Part shown: positions 30,196-38,261 of the stretch, piece by piece
Layout of the letters: every line of letters begins with the position of its first letter
Numbering within the stretch: position 1 is the first letter of the stretch
DNA from: Streptomyces sp. V3I7
GTDB lineage: Bacteria > Actinomycetota > Actinomycetes > Streptomycetales > Streptomycetaceae
Length of the DNA: 64,000 nt
Assembly: GCF_030817495.1 (NCBI RefSeq)
Contig: NZ_JAUSZK010000001.1
Location: 5,311,001-5,375,000, forward strand
Direction of reading: 5' to 3'
The notes under the pieces: model-generated
The model's input: the letters and a program-made list of their open reading frames with translations, nothing else
Databases searched by the model: none
Told to the model about the DNA's origin: nothing
Translations under genes and position numbers: made by a program

Positions 30196-30300
30196 TCAGC
30201 GCGCACATCGCGCCACGCCGCCCTGTCCGCTGCCGAGGGCGCCGCTGCCGACGCGGCCGCCCTCCTTCGCGAACGTGGCGTAGAAATCGGTCGGGTTCAT
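30196..30300 (-). CDS. short reading frame with Cys near its end, possible leader peptide
   Basis: 34 codons, beginning MNPTDFYATFAKEGG and ending VARCAR then TGA. It starts 2 bp after the cysN stop, so translation could be coupled to cysN. The only Cys codon lies three codons from the end. A perfect 6-bp hairpin with a 3-base loop lies at 30116-30130, between this frame and the ssuA start. The arrangement suits a cysteine-sensing leader for the importer genes. No known family is recognised and a chance frame is possible. Confidence 0.4.
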   Translation of the reverse strand: MNPTDFYATFAKEGGRVGSGALGSGQGGVARCAR

Positions 30301-30302
30301 GG

Positions 30303-31652
30303 TCAGAAGTCCCAACCGTCGTCGTCCGCCGCGTCCTTGACCGACTCGGGCGCCGCGAACGACTCGCCGACCATGCCCGCGGTGAGCGTGGTGCCGTCGG
30401 AGGGGTCGATGAGGATGAAGGAGCCGGTGCGGCGCGAGTCGGCGTAGGCGTCGACCGGCAGCGGCTCGGCGGTACGGATCTTCACCCGGCCGATGTCGTT
30501 GGCGGCGAGCTGCTCGGGGTGCGGGTGCAGGGACAGGTCGGCCAGCGTGAGCCGGGACGGGATGTCCTTGACGATCGCCTTGACCGTGCGGGTGCCGTGC
30601 TTGAGCAGCACCCGGTGGCCGACGGTGAGCGGGGCGTCGGCGACATGGCAGACGGTCGCCTCGATGTCCTGCGTGGTCGCGGGCGCGTCCTTGCTGGGGA
30701 CGATGAGGTCGCCGCGCGAGACGTCGATGTCGTCCGTGAGCAGCAGTGTCACCGACTGCGTCGTCCAGGCCTCGTCGACCGGGGTGCCGAGCAGGTCGAT
30801 GCCCGAGATCGTCGTCGTACGGCCGGACGGCAGGACCGTGACCGGGTCGCCGACACGGAAGGAGCCGGCCGCGATCTGGCCCGCGTAGCCCCGGTAGTCG
30901 GGGTGCTCGGCGCTCTGCGGGCGGATCACGTACTGCACGGGCAGCCGCGCGTGGCAGTGCGCCAGGTCGTGGCTGACCGGGACGGTCTCCAGGTGCTCCA
31001 GGACGGTCGGGCCGCCGTACCAGTCCATGTGCGCCGACGGCTCCACCACGTTGTCGCCCTCGAGCGCCGAGATCGGGATCGCGGTGACATCCGGGACGCC
31101 CAGCTCGGTGGCGTACGCCGTGAACTCCTCGGCGATGGCGGCGAACACGGACTCCTCGTAGCCGGCGAGGTCCATCTTATTGACGGCGAGGACCACGTGC
31201 GGGACGCGCAGCAGCGCGGCGATGGCCGCGTGCCGGCGAGTCTGCTCGACGACGCCGTTGCGGGCGTCGACCAGGATGACCGTCAGCTCGGCGGTGGAGG
31301 CGCCGGTGACCATGTTGCGGGTGTACTGCACATGGCCGGGCGTGTCCGCCAGGATGAACCGGCGCCGGGGGGTGGCGAAGTAGCGGTACGCCACGTCGAT
31401 GGTGATGCCCTGCTCGCGCTCGGCGCGCAGGCCGTCGGTGAGCAGCGCGAGGTCCGGGGCCTCCTGGCCGCGGCTCGCGGACGCCCGCTCCACGGCCTCC
31501 AGCTGGTCGGTGAGGACCGACTTGGAGTCGTGCAGCAGCCGGCCCACGAGCGTGGACTTGCCGTCGTCGACGGAACCGGCGGTCGCGAACCGCAGCAGGG
31601 TGGTGTCCGAGAGCGCCTCGGTCGTGAGCGTGCTGGTCGGCGTCGTACTCAT
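30303..31652 (-). CDS. cysN: sulfate adenylyltransferase subunit 1 (GTPase)
   Basis: 449 aa, EF-Tu-like GTPase: G1 AGSVDDGKST, G2 EREQGITIDV, G3 DTPGH (in ILADTPGHVQYTRNMVTG), G4 NKMD, and G5 region ISALEGDN. GTP hydrolysis drives sulfate activation to APS by the CysD subunit. Domains 2 and 3 follow (about 230-430). There is no fused APS kinase; that activity is separate (cysC). Start ATG 31652 lies 2 bp after the cysD stop. It is part of the sulfur operon. Confidence 0.97.
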   Translation of the reverse strand: MSTTPTSTLTTEALSDTTLLRFATAGSVDDGKSTLVGRLLHDSKSVLTDQLEAVERASASRGQEAPDLALLTDGLRAEREQGITIDVAYRYFATPRRRFILADTPGHVQYTRNMVTGASTAELTVILVDARNGVVEQTRRHAAIAALLRVPHVVLAVNKMDLAGYEESVFAAIAEEFTAYATELGVPDVTAIPISALEGDNVVEPSAHMDWYGGPTVLEHLETVPVSHDLAHCHARLPVQYVIRPQSAEHPDYRGYAGQIAAGSFRVGDPVTVLPSGRTTTISGIDLLGTPVDEAWTTQSVTLLLTDDIDVSRGDLIVPSKDAPATTQDIEATVCHVADAPLTVGHRVLLKHGTRTVKAIVKDIPSRLTLADLSLHPHPEQLAANDIGRVKIRTAEPLPVDAYADSRRTGSFILIDPSDGTTLTAGMVGESFAAPESVKDAADDDGWDF

Positions 31653-31654
31653 GG

Positions 31655-32605
31655 CTAGAAGTACCCCTCGCGCTTGCGGTCTTCCATGGCGGCCTCGGAG
31701 AGCTTGTCGTCGGCGCGCGTGGCGCCGCGCTCGGTGAGCCGGGAGGCGGCGATCTCGGTGATGACGGCGTCCAGCGTGGTCGCGTCGGAGTCGACGGCGC
31801 CCGTGCAGGACATGTCGCCGACGGTCCGGTAGCGCACCTGCCGCTTCTCGACGACCTCACTGTCGCGAGGGCCACCCCACTCGCCCGCGGTCAGCCACAT
31901 CCCGCCGCGCCTGAACACCTCACGCTCGTGCGCGAAGTAGATCTGCGGCAGGTCGATGCCCTCGCGGGCGATGTACTGCCACACGTCCAGCTCGGTCCAG
32001 TTGGACAGCGGGAACACGCGGACGTGCTCGCCGGGCGCGTGCCGCCCGTTGTACAGGTTCCACAGCTCGGGCCGCTGGCGGCGCGGGTCCCACTGCGAGA
32101 ACTCGTCCCGCAGCGAGAACACCCGCTCCTTCGCCCGCGCCTTCTCCTCGTCGCGCCGCCCGCCGCCGAAGACCGCGTCGAACCGCTCGCTCTGGATCTT
32201 CTCGGTGAGCGGCAGCGTCTGCAGCGGGTTGCGGGTCCCGTCGGGACGTTCCCTCAGCACACCCCGGTCGATGTAGTCCTGTACGGAGGCCACATGGAGG
32301 CGCAGCCCATGTGTGGCCACCACACGGTCCCGGTACTCAAGGACCTCCGGGAAGTTGTGTCCGGTGTCCACATGCAGCAGCGAGAAGGGCACCGCCGCCG
32401 GGGCGAACGCCTTCAGCGCCAGATGCAGCATGACGATGGAGTCCTTGCCGCCGGAGAAGAGGATCACCGGCCGCTCGAACTCGCCCGCCACCTCGCGGAA
32501 GATGTGCACCGCCTCGGACTCCAGCGCGTCCAGGTGCGAGAGGGCGTACGGCCCGTCCGGCCGCCCGGGCGTGGTGCCCTCCCCGGTCCTCGCGACGGTC
32601 GTCAT
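31655..32605 (-). CDS. cysD: sulfate adenylyltransferase subunit 2
   Basis: 316 aa, ATP-pyrophosphatase (PP-loop) fold. The PP motif is ILFSGGKDSIVMLHLA near residue 50, and later blocks include LHVDTGHNFPEVLEYRD and GGRRDEEKARAKERVFS. It makes APS from sulfate and ATP with CysN. Its start ATG 32605 overlaps the cysC stop by 4 bp. The C-terminal third carries the SDRE-rich stretch typical of CysD (AASRLTERGATRADD, EDRKREGYF). Confidence 0.97.
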   Translation of the reverse strand: MTTVARTGEGTTPGRPDGPYALSHLDALESEAVHIFREVAGEFERPVILFSGGKDSIVMLHLALKAFAPAAVPFSLLHVDTGHNFPEVLEYRDRVVATHGLRLHVASVQDYIDRGVLRERPDGTRNPLQTLPLTEKIQSERFDAVFGGGRRDEEKARAKERVFSLRDEFSQWDPRRQRPELWNLYNGRHAPGEHVRVFPLSNWTELDVWQYIAREGIDLPQIYFAHEREVFRRGGMWLTAGEWGGPRDSEVVEKRQVRYRTVGDMSCTGAVDSDATTLDAVITEIAASRLTERGATRADDKLSEAAMEDRKREGYF

Positions 32606-33171
32606 GCCAGTCCCCTCTCGCTGAGCAGGGCGTACACCGACGCCGCGGACTCCTGCACACTCTGGTGCTGCGACTCGATCCGCAGATCGGGCGACTCGGG
32701 CCGCTCGTAGGGATCGTCGACCCCGGTGAGCCCCGTCAGCTCGCCTGCGGCCTGCCTGGCGTAAAGACCCTTCACATCGCGGACGGAGCACACCTCGACG
32801 GGGGTCGCCACGTGCACCTCCAGGTACGGCGTCCCGGCCTTCTCGTGTCGGCCCCGCACCGCCTCCCGGCTGTCCGCGTACGGCGCGATCACCGGGACGA
32901 GCGCCTTGACGCCGTTGCGGGCGAGCAGTTCGGCGAGGTAGCCGATGCGCCGCACGTTGGTGTGGCGGTCCTCGCGGCTGAAGCCGAGCCCGGCCGAGAG
33001 GAACTCGCGGATCTCGTCGCCGTCGAGCACCTCGACGCGGTGGCCCTCCTCGCGCAGCCGGCCGGCCAGCTCGTTCGCGATGGTGGTCTTGCCGGCACTC
33101 GGCAGACCCGTGAGCCAGACGGTGGCTCCGGTTCTCACGTGGTTCTCCTGAAGTTCGGTGGTGGTCGTCAT
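32602..33171 (-). CDS. cysC: adenylylsulfate (APS) kinase
   Basis: 189 aa from ATG 33171; a second good start is GTG 33138 (178 aa), with AGGAG seven bases before it. The Walker A motif is GLPSAGKTT, and further blocks are DGDEIREFLSAGLGFSREDRHTN, VIAPYADSREAVR and EVHVATPVEVCSVRDVKGLYA. It phosphorylates APS to PAPS for sulfotransferases. Both ends overlap neighbours by 4 bp, as seen across the operon. In a pathway that also has an APS-type CysH, PAPS probably serves sulfation rather than assimilation. Confidence 0.95.
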   Translation of the reverse strand: MTTTTELQENHVRTGATVWLTGLPSAGKTTIANELAGRLREEGHRVEVLDGDEIREFLSAGLGFSREDRHTNVRRIGYLAELLARNGVKALVPVIAPYADSREAVRGRHEKAGTPYLEVHVATPVEVCSVRDVKGLYARQAAGELTGLTGVDDPYERPESPDLRIESQHQSVQESAASVYALLSERGLA

Positions 33172-33878
33172 CCGTGCAGCCCGCACTCGGTTTTGCCGCG
33201 CCCCGCCCAGCGGCCGGCGCGCGCGTCCTCGCCCTCGAGAACCCGGCGGGTGCAGGGGGCGCAGCCGACCGAGGCGTAGCCGTCCATCAGCAACGGGTTG
33301 GTCAGGACGCCGTGTTCGGCCACGTACGCGTCCACGTCCTCCTCGGTCCAGCGGGCGATCGGGGAGATCTTGACCTTCCGGCGCCTGTCGTCCCAGCCGA
33401 CGACCGGCGTGTTCGCCCGGGTCGGGGACTCGTCGCGGCGCAGCCCGGTCGCCCAGGCCTGGTAGCCGCCGAGGCCCTCCTGAAGCGGCTGGACCTTGCG
33501 CAGCCCGCAGCACAGGTCGGGGTCGTGGTCGTGCAGCTTCGGGCCGTACTCCGCGTCCTGCTCGGCGACCGTCTGCTTCGGCGTGAGCGTGATGACGTTG
33601 ACGTCCATCACGGCCTCGACCGCGTCGCGGGTGCCGATGGTCTCCGGGAAGTGGTAGCCGGTGTCGAGGAACACCACGTCCACGCCGGGCATCACGCGGG
33701 AGGCGAGGTGGGCGACCACCGCGTCCTCCATCGAGGAGGTCACGCAGAACCCGCTGCCGAAGGTGTCCGCCGCCCACCGGAGGATCTCCAGCGCGGAGGC
33801 GTCCTCCAGATCACGGCCCGCCTGCTCGGCGAGGCCCTTCAACTCGTCGTCCGTACGGTGCTGGTGAGCCGCTGTCAT
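33168..33878 (-). CDS. cysH: APS/PAPS reductase (iron-sulfur type)
   Basis: 236 aa. PP-loop family fold with CVTSSMEDAVVAHLA and DVVFLDTGYHFPET. Two Cys pairs, CCGLRK and GCAPC, supply the [4Fe-4S] ligands typical of APS reductases, and the C-terminal ECGLH carries the catalytic Cys. It reduces activated sulfate to sulfite with thioredoxin-type donors. The start ATG 33878 overlaps the upstream small gene by 4 bp and its stop overlaps cysC by 4 bp. Confidence 0.96.
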   Translation of the reverse strand: MTAAHQHRTDDELKGLAEQAGRDLEDASALEILRWAADTFGSGFCVTSSMEDAVVAHLASRVMPGVDVVFLDTGYHFPETIGTRDAVEAVMDVNVITLTPKQTVAEQDAEYGPKLHDHDPDLCCGLRKVQPLQEGLGGYQAWATGLRRDESPTRANTPVVGWDDRRRKVKISPIARWTEEDVDAYVAEHGVLTNPLLMDGYASVGCAPCTRRVLEGEDARAGRWAGRGKTECGLHG

Positions 33879-34066
33879 ATCCGGTCGTCCCCTCCGTCGC
33901 CGTCCCGCTGGAGGCCGCGCGCGAGCAGGCCGAGGAAGTTCAGCCGGAAGGCCCGGTTGCACGCCGCGCACTCCCACGCCCCGTGACTGCCTTCCAAGGC
34001 TTCACTCGGCCGAAGGTCCTCGTCGCCGCAGTAGGGGCAGTAGAAGGGGGCCGCGCGCTCGCTCAC
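33875..34066 (-). CDS. small zinc-ribbon-like protein in sulfur operon
   Basis: 63 aa from GTG 34066. Two Cys pairs, CPYC and CAAC, separated by about 23 residues, would bind one zinc or another metal. The flanking pattern FYCPYCGDEDLRPSE then WECAACNRAFRLNFLGL resembles a small zinc ribbon. It sits between sulfite reductase and cysH with 4-bp overlaps on both sides, so it is made with them. Its role is unknown; an assembly or electron-transfer accessory for the reductases is one possibility. The equivalent position in S. coelicolor also carries a small hypothetical gene as I recall. Confidence 0.88.
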   Translation of the reverse strand: MSERAAPFYCPYCGDEDLRPSEALEGSHGAWECAACNRAFRLNFLGLLARGLQRDGDGGDDRI

Positions 34067-35760
34067 GACAGGGCCTCCTCGTCCGCCCGGGCCGCCCAGG
34101 CCGCGAACCGCTCGCCGTCCTCGCGCTCTGCCTGGAACCGCTTGAGCACCCGCTCGATGTAGTCCGGCAGCTCGTCCGACGTGACCTTCAGGCCCCGCAC
34201 CTTGCGGCCGAACCCGGCCTCAAGACCGAGCGCGCCGCCCAGGTGCACCTGGTAGCCCTCGACCTGCCGGCCCTGGTCGTCGAGGACCAGCTGACCCTTG
34301 AGACCGATGTCCGCCACCTGGATACGGGCGCACGCGTTCGGGCAGCCGTTGAGATTGATGGTGAGCGGCTCCTCGAAGTCCGGGAGGCGGCGCTCCAGTT
34401 CGTCGATCAGGGCGCTGCCGCGCGCCTTGGTCTCGACGATCGCGAGCTTGCAGAACTCGATGCCGGTGCAGGCCATCGTGCCGCGCCGGAACGGCGAGGG
34501 GTGCACGATCAGGTCCAGCGCCCGCAGCCCGTCGACGAGGGAGTCGACCTGGTCCTCCGTCACGTCCAGGACGATCATCTTCTGCTCGGCGGTGGTACGG
34601 ACCCGGCCCGAGCCGTGCGTCTCGGCGAGGTCGGCGACCTTCGCCAGCGTGGCGCCGTCGACGCGGCCCACCCGGGGCGCGAAACCGACGTAGAACCGCC
34701 CGTCCTTCTGCCGGTGCACGCCGACGTGGTCGCGCCAGCGCTGCAGGGGCTGGGCGGGCGCGGGCCCGTCGAGGAGCTCCCGCTTGAGGTACTCGTCCTG
34801 AAGTACCTGCCGGAACTTCTCCGCGCCCCAGTCCGCGACCAGGAACTTCAGCCGGGCGCGGTTGCGCAGCCGCCGGTAGCCGTAGTCACGGAAGATCGAG
34901 AGGACGCCCTCGAAGACGTCCGGGACCTCCGCCAGCGGCACCCAGGCGCCGAGCCGTACGCCGATCTTCGGGTTGGTGGACAGACCGCCGCCGACCCACA
35001 GGTCGAACCCGGGCCCGTGCTCGGGGTGTTCGACGCCGACGAACGCGACGTCGTTGATCTCGTGCACCACGTCCAGCAGTGGCGAGCCGGAGATCGCGGT
35101 CTTGAACTTGCGGGGCAGGTTCGAGAAGGCCTTGTTGCCGATGAACCGGCGGTGGATCTCCTCGATGGCGGGGGTGCCGTCGACGATCTCGTCCTCGGCG
35201 ATGCCCGCGACGGGGGAGCCGAGGACCACCCGGGGCACGTCGCCGCAGGCCTCGGTGGTGGACAGCCCGACGGCCTCCAGCCGCTCCCAGATCTCGGGCA
35301 CGTCCTCGATCCGGATCCAGTGGTACTGGATGTTCTGCCGGTCGGTGATGTCCGCCGTGCCGCGCGCGAACTCCTGGGAGATCTCACCGATCACCCGCAA
35401 CTGCCGCGTCGTCAGCTGCCCGCCGTCGATCCGCACCCGCATCATGAAGTACTCGTCGTCCAGCTCCTCCGGCTCCAGCACCGCGGTCCGGCCGCCGTCG
35501 ATCCCGGGACGCCGCTGGGTGTACAGCCCCCACCAGCGCATCCGCCCGCGCAGGTCCCCGGGGTCGATCGAGTCGAAGCCGCGCTTGGAGTAGATCGTCT
35601 CAACACGTGTCCGCACATTGAGACCGTCGTCGTCCTTCTTGGCCTGCTCGTTGCCGTTGAGCGGCGTGAAGTGACCAGCGGCCCACTGACCCTCACCGCG
35701 GTGACGGCTCACCTTGCGGCGGGGCGCGGACGCGCCAGGGTTCTGCGGGGTGGTGGCCAT
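34063..35760 (-). CDS. ferredoxin-type sulfite reductase (nitrite/sulfite reductase family)
   Basis: 565 aa. Two nitrite/sulfite reductase ferredoxin-like half-domains and two siroheme/4Fe-4S domains: TTRQLRVIGEISQEFA and RQNIQYHWIRIED early, TEACGDVPRVVLGSP in the middle, and the cluster ligands in CTGIEFCKLAIVE and LNGCPNACAR. It reduces sulfite to sulfide with six electrons, feeding cysteine synthesis. A C-terminal extension (FQAERED, WAARADEE) follows. ATG 35760 begins the alignment; a longer in-frame start at 35808 adds a non-conserved stretch. It heads the sulfur operon after a leader peptide 125 bp upstream. Confidence 0.95.
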   Translation of the reverse strand: MATTPQNPGASAPRRKVSRHRGEGQWAAGHFTPLNGNEQAKKDDDGLNVRTRVETIYSKRGFDSIDPGDLRGRMRWWGLYTQRRPGIDGGRTAVLEPEELDDEYFMMRVRIDGGQLTTRQLRVIGEISQEFARGTADITDRQNIQYHWIRIEDVPEIWERLEAVGLSTTEACGDVPRVVLGSPVAGIAEDEIVDGTPAIEEIHRRFIGNKAFSNLPRKFKTAISGSPLLDVVHEINDVAFVGVEHPEHGPGFDLWVGGGLSTNPKIGVRLGAWVPLAEVPDVFEGVLSIFRDYGYRRLRNRARLKFLVADWGAEKFRQVLQDEYLKRELLDGPAPAQPLQRWRDHVGVHRQKDGRFYVGFAPRVGRVDGATLAKVADLAETHGSGRVRTTAEQKMIVLDVTEDQVDSLVDGLRALDLIVHPSPFRRGTMACTGIEFCKLAIVETKARGSALIDELERRLPDFEEPLTINLNGCPNACARIQVADIGLKGQLVLDDQGRQVEGYQVHLGGALGLEAGFGRKVRGLKVTSDELPDYIERVLKRFQAEREDGERFAAWAARADEEALS

Positions 35761-35885
35761 GGTGGTATGTCCTTCGGGGCAGGCGGAAAGCTGCTTTGAC
35801 CTGCGCAAACGCGCGCATGCGGGAGGCCGTGCGCGTCATTGCGCACGCGGAGGGAAGAAGGGGGGATGCGGCGGTGCTGGTTCGA

Positions 35886-35969
35886 TCAGCTCGCCGGACA
35901 GATGGCGCTGGACATGCGGCCCAGGTCGACGTGCCGCCGACTCACCAAGGCAATTCCAGTTCCAGGCAT
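35886..35969 (-). CDS. cysteine-containing leader peptide of the sulfur operon
   Basis: 27 codons from ATG 35969: MPGTGIALVSRRHVDLGRM, then SSAICPAS and stop. The RRHVDLGRMSSAIC pattern is that of the short putative leader peptides found before sulfur genes in Streptomyces, with a Cys codon close to the end. It sits 125 bp before the sulfite reductase start. Stalling at the Cys codon when cysteine is short would be a plausible attenuation signal. I recognise the peptide pattern; the mechanism is inferred. Confidence 0.82.
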   Translation of the reverse strand: MPGTGIALVSRRHVDLGRMSSAICPAS

Positions 35970-36108
35970 GACGGAAGCGTGTCACGCGGATCTCCGGCCA
36001 GTCCACCACCTTCCGCATAGTGGACACGCGCGTCCCGGATACCGGGATGGGAGGGCGGCGGAAGGGTGACGGAAGGGGTGACGGAAGGGCGGCGAACGGG
36101 GTGGCGGG

Positions 36109-36684
36109 TCACGCCCCCGGCAGTGCGCCCGGCCACGGACCCGGCGTCGCCACGGCGGGCTCCTCCGCCACCTCGGTGGAGTACAGCGCGAAGCCCCGCC
36201 GCTGGTAGTTGGCCATGGCGAACTCGCCGTCCTTGCTGCACGTGTGGACCCACACCCGCTTCGTCGCGGGCCGCCCGGGCCGGCGGTCCGCCAGGTCCCA
36301 CGCCCGCGCGGTGCCCTGCGCCAGCAGATGCCCCCCGATCCGCCGCCCGCGGAACGCCGGGAGCAGTCCGAAATAGGCGATCTCCACCGCCCCGTCGTCC
36401 TGCGCGTGCAACTCCACGAACCCCGCGGGCGTCCCGCGGTCGTACGCCACCCACGTCTCCACGACCTGCTGCTCCAGGTACTCCCGCCACTGCGCGTAGG
36501 TCCAGCCGAGCCGGTCCGTCCACGCGATGTCGCCGCCGACCGAGGTGTACAGGAAGCGGCTGAACTCCGGGGAGGGGACCTCGGCACGGACGATCCGGAC
36601 GTCGCCCTCGGGGGCGGCGGCGGGCAGGAGATCGCCCGGGGACGTCTGCTCCAGGTACCAGGTGGTGACGGCGATGCTGTTCAT
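36109..36684 (-). CDS. GNAT-family N-acetyltransferase
   Basis: 191 aa. The GNAT core is seen at about residues 95-130: AVEIAYFGLLPAFRGRRIGGHLL gives the acetyl-CoA loop (RGRRIG, matching the R/Q-x-x-G-x-G/A pattern). C-terminal NYQRRGFALYSTEV is the usual final strand. A 60-residue N-terminal part has no clear motif. The substrate is unknown. Start ATG 36684 is 6 bp from the stop of the next gene upstream, so the two genes form an operon. The 139 bp before the sulfur leader peptide contain nothing gene-like. Confidence 0.85.
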   Translation of the reverse strand: MNSIAVTTWYLEQTSPGDLLPAAAPEGDVRIVRAEVPSPEFSRFLYTSVGGDIAWTDRLGWTYAQWREYLEQQVVETWVAYDRGTPAGFVELHAQDDGAVEIAYFGLLPAFRGRRIGGHLLAQGTARAWDLADRRPGRPATKRVWVHTCSKDGEFAMANYQRRGFALYSTEVAEEPAVATPGPWPGALPGA

Positions 36685-36689
36685 GAAGG

Positions 36690-38003
36690 TCAGGGAATCA
36701 TCGATCTGTCGACCGAGGCCAGCGGCACGGAGAACAGCATCCGGTCGGTGACCGACCACACCTCGCCGGTCTCCTGCCAGTACGACAGCGAGCCGGTGCC
36801 CGCCGTCCAGCACCGGTGTCCTGCCTCCCCGCCGCAGCGCGCCGGCCGCGCGCCGGAGGCGTCCTGGCGCCAGAGGGTGCCGCGGCGGTCCATGGCGCCG
36901 GGGGCCCGGCCGACGTACCAGGACGACCGCTCCGAACCGGCCCGGCGGTACGCCAGCACGCCCCGGATGCCGCCGGCCCGGGTCGCGTACGCCTCGGCGG
37001 GCGTCACCCGCCCCGCCGCGTCGGTGGCGAGCAGACCGCTGCGCTCGGGGCTCCGGTCGAAGGCGTAGCGCCACAGGCGCGCGCGGTCCTCGCCGCCCGG
37101 CCGGGTCCACTCGCCGAGCACCAGGCTGTCCGGCGCCGAGCCGCGGTCCACGGAGAGGCCGCCCAGGCAGGGAACGCCGTGACGGGCGCAGCGGCCGCCG
37201 GTGAAGCGGTAGGAGCCGACCGCGGGCATGACGTACCGATAGCCGTGCGCCCTGTCCGTCGTGGTGGTGTCGGCGGTGGTGCGCTGGATGCGGTTCAGGT
37301 CGAAGGCGTACAGCGCGGCCCTGTCCCCGGCGGCCGCGGTGACCAGGAGCTTGTCGTGGTGCCAGGCCATGCCCGACAGGTGCGAGACGAGTCCGCGGTA
37401 GCCGTGGCCGCCGGCGGTGGGGACGGCGAGGAGCACCCAGCGGTAGGTGAGGCGCGCGGGGTCGGCCGCGTTCACGAAGGCGACCTGGGCCAGTCCGCGG
37501 TCGGGGCCGGTCCTCGCGCTATGCGTCCAGCCCGCGAGGATCACACGGTTGCGGCCCCACAGCCCGTCGTCGTCCGCGTCGCCGGACGTGGTCACCGACG
37601 CCGGCCGCCAGCCGGGGGTGGCCGTGTCGGCGGGGTCCCAGCAGTAAGCGTGGGTGGCCGCGGGCGCGACCGGCAGCGAGGCGCGGTCGGCGGCGGCGCA
37701 GTCGGCCGCGCGGCGCAGCCTCCGGTCGGCGCCGCGCAGCACCGCGTCGACCCCGACCGGGCGGCCCATCGCCGAGGCGAGCCGGTCGAGCGAGCGCCGC
37801 GGCACGAGCCGCTCCTGGAGCGCCAGTTGGCCGGTCCGGGCGGCGGAGGTCAGGGGCTTGAGCACACCCGGGTCCTGGGCGACCGTGGCCTGCGAGGCGC
37901 TGATCATAGTGGCCACCGCGGTCAGGCCCAGCGCGGTTCCGGCGAGAACCGCACGAACCGCCTGACCTCGTCTGCGCCGGCGATGCCGGCCGCGGTGCTT
38001 CAT
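36690..38003 (-). CDS. secreted or membrane-anchored hypothetical protein
   Basis: 437 aa. The Arg-rich N terminus (MKHRGRHRRRRRG) precedes a hydrophobic segment (AVLAGTALGLTAVATMISASQA), a signal peptide or membrane anchor. The exported part is Trp- and Gly-rich with repeated short beta-strand patterns, such as LAQVAFVNAADPARLTYRWVLL, WHHDKLLVTAAAGDRAALYAFDLN and LVLGEWTRPGGEDRARLWRYAFD, which suggests a beta-propeller. No enzyme motif is recognised. ATG 38003 follows GGGAGGA five bases upstream. It may be co-transcribed with the GNAT gene. A 24-bp triple repeat lies about 175 bp upstream. Confidence 0.8.
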   Translation of the reverse strand: MKHRGRHRRRRRGQAVRAVLAGTALGLTAVATMISASQATVAQDPGVLKPLTSAARTGQLALQERLVPRRSLDRLASAMGRPVGVDAVLRGADRRLRRAADCAAADRASLPVAPAATHAYCWDPADTATPGWRPASVTTSGDADDDGLWGRNRVILAGWTHSARTGPDRGLAQVAFVNAADPARLTYRWVLLAVPTAGGHGYRGLVSHLSGMAWHHDKLLVTAAAGDRAALYAFDLNRIQRTTADTTTTDRAHGYRYVMPAVGSYRFTGGRCARHGVPCLGGLSVDRGSAPDSLVLGEWTRPGGEDRARLWRYAFDRSPERSGLLATDAAGRVTPAEAYATRAGGIRGVLAYRRAGSERSSWYVGRAPGAMDRRGTLWRQDASGARPARCGGEAGHRCWTAGTGSLSYWQETGEVWSVTDRMLFSVPLASVDRSMIP

Positions 38004-38176
38004 AGTTCCTCCCGAGGCGGGCCAACTGCGACGGTTGGTCGGCGGGTTGACCGAGGAGTTGCTGATGAGTCGCGTACGGATGCTACGGCAGCCGGGTGCG
38101 GCGCGGGCCCAAGACCCCGCAGACGGGCGGAAGATGCCACCGGATTGTGGCGAAGTGCATGTGTCACGGACCGGCC

Positions 38177-38248
38177 TGTGGGATAAAGACCCGTCCGGTG
38201 TGTGGGATAAAGACCCGTCCGGTGTGTGGGACAAGGACCCAGCCGGTG
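38177..38248. repeat. three tandem 24-bp repeats
   Basis: Two identical 24-base units (TGTGGGATAAAGACCC, then GTCCGGTG) at 38177-38200 and 38201-38224 are followed by a third copy with four changes at 38225-38248. The array begins 13 bp past the stop of the GAF regulator gene and ends 174 bp before the next gene. The unit is a multiple of three and encodes LSHTPDGS on the minus strand, but no gene spans it. It may be a regulator-binding array or slippage product. Confidence 0.9.
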
Positions 38249-38261
38249 GCGCCGAGGGGGA

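Noticed and set aside
38177..38248. CRISPR-like repeats
   Set aside because: Units are directly adjacent with no spacers and there are no cas genes.
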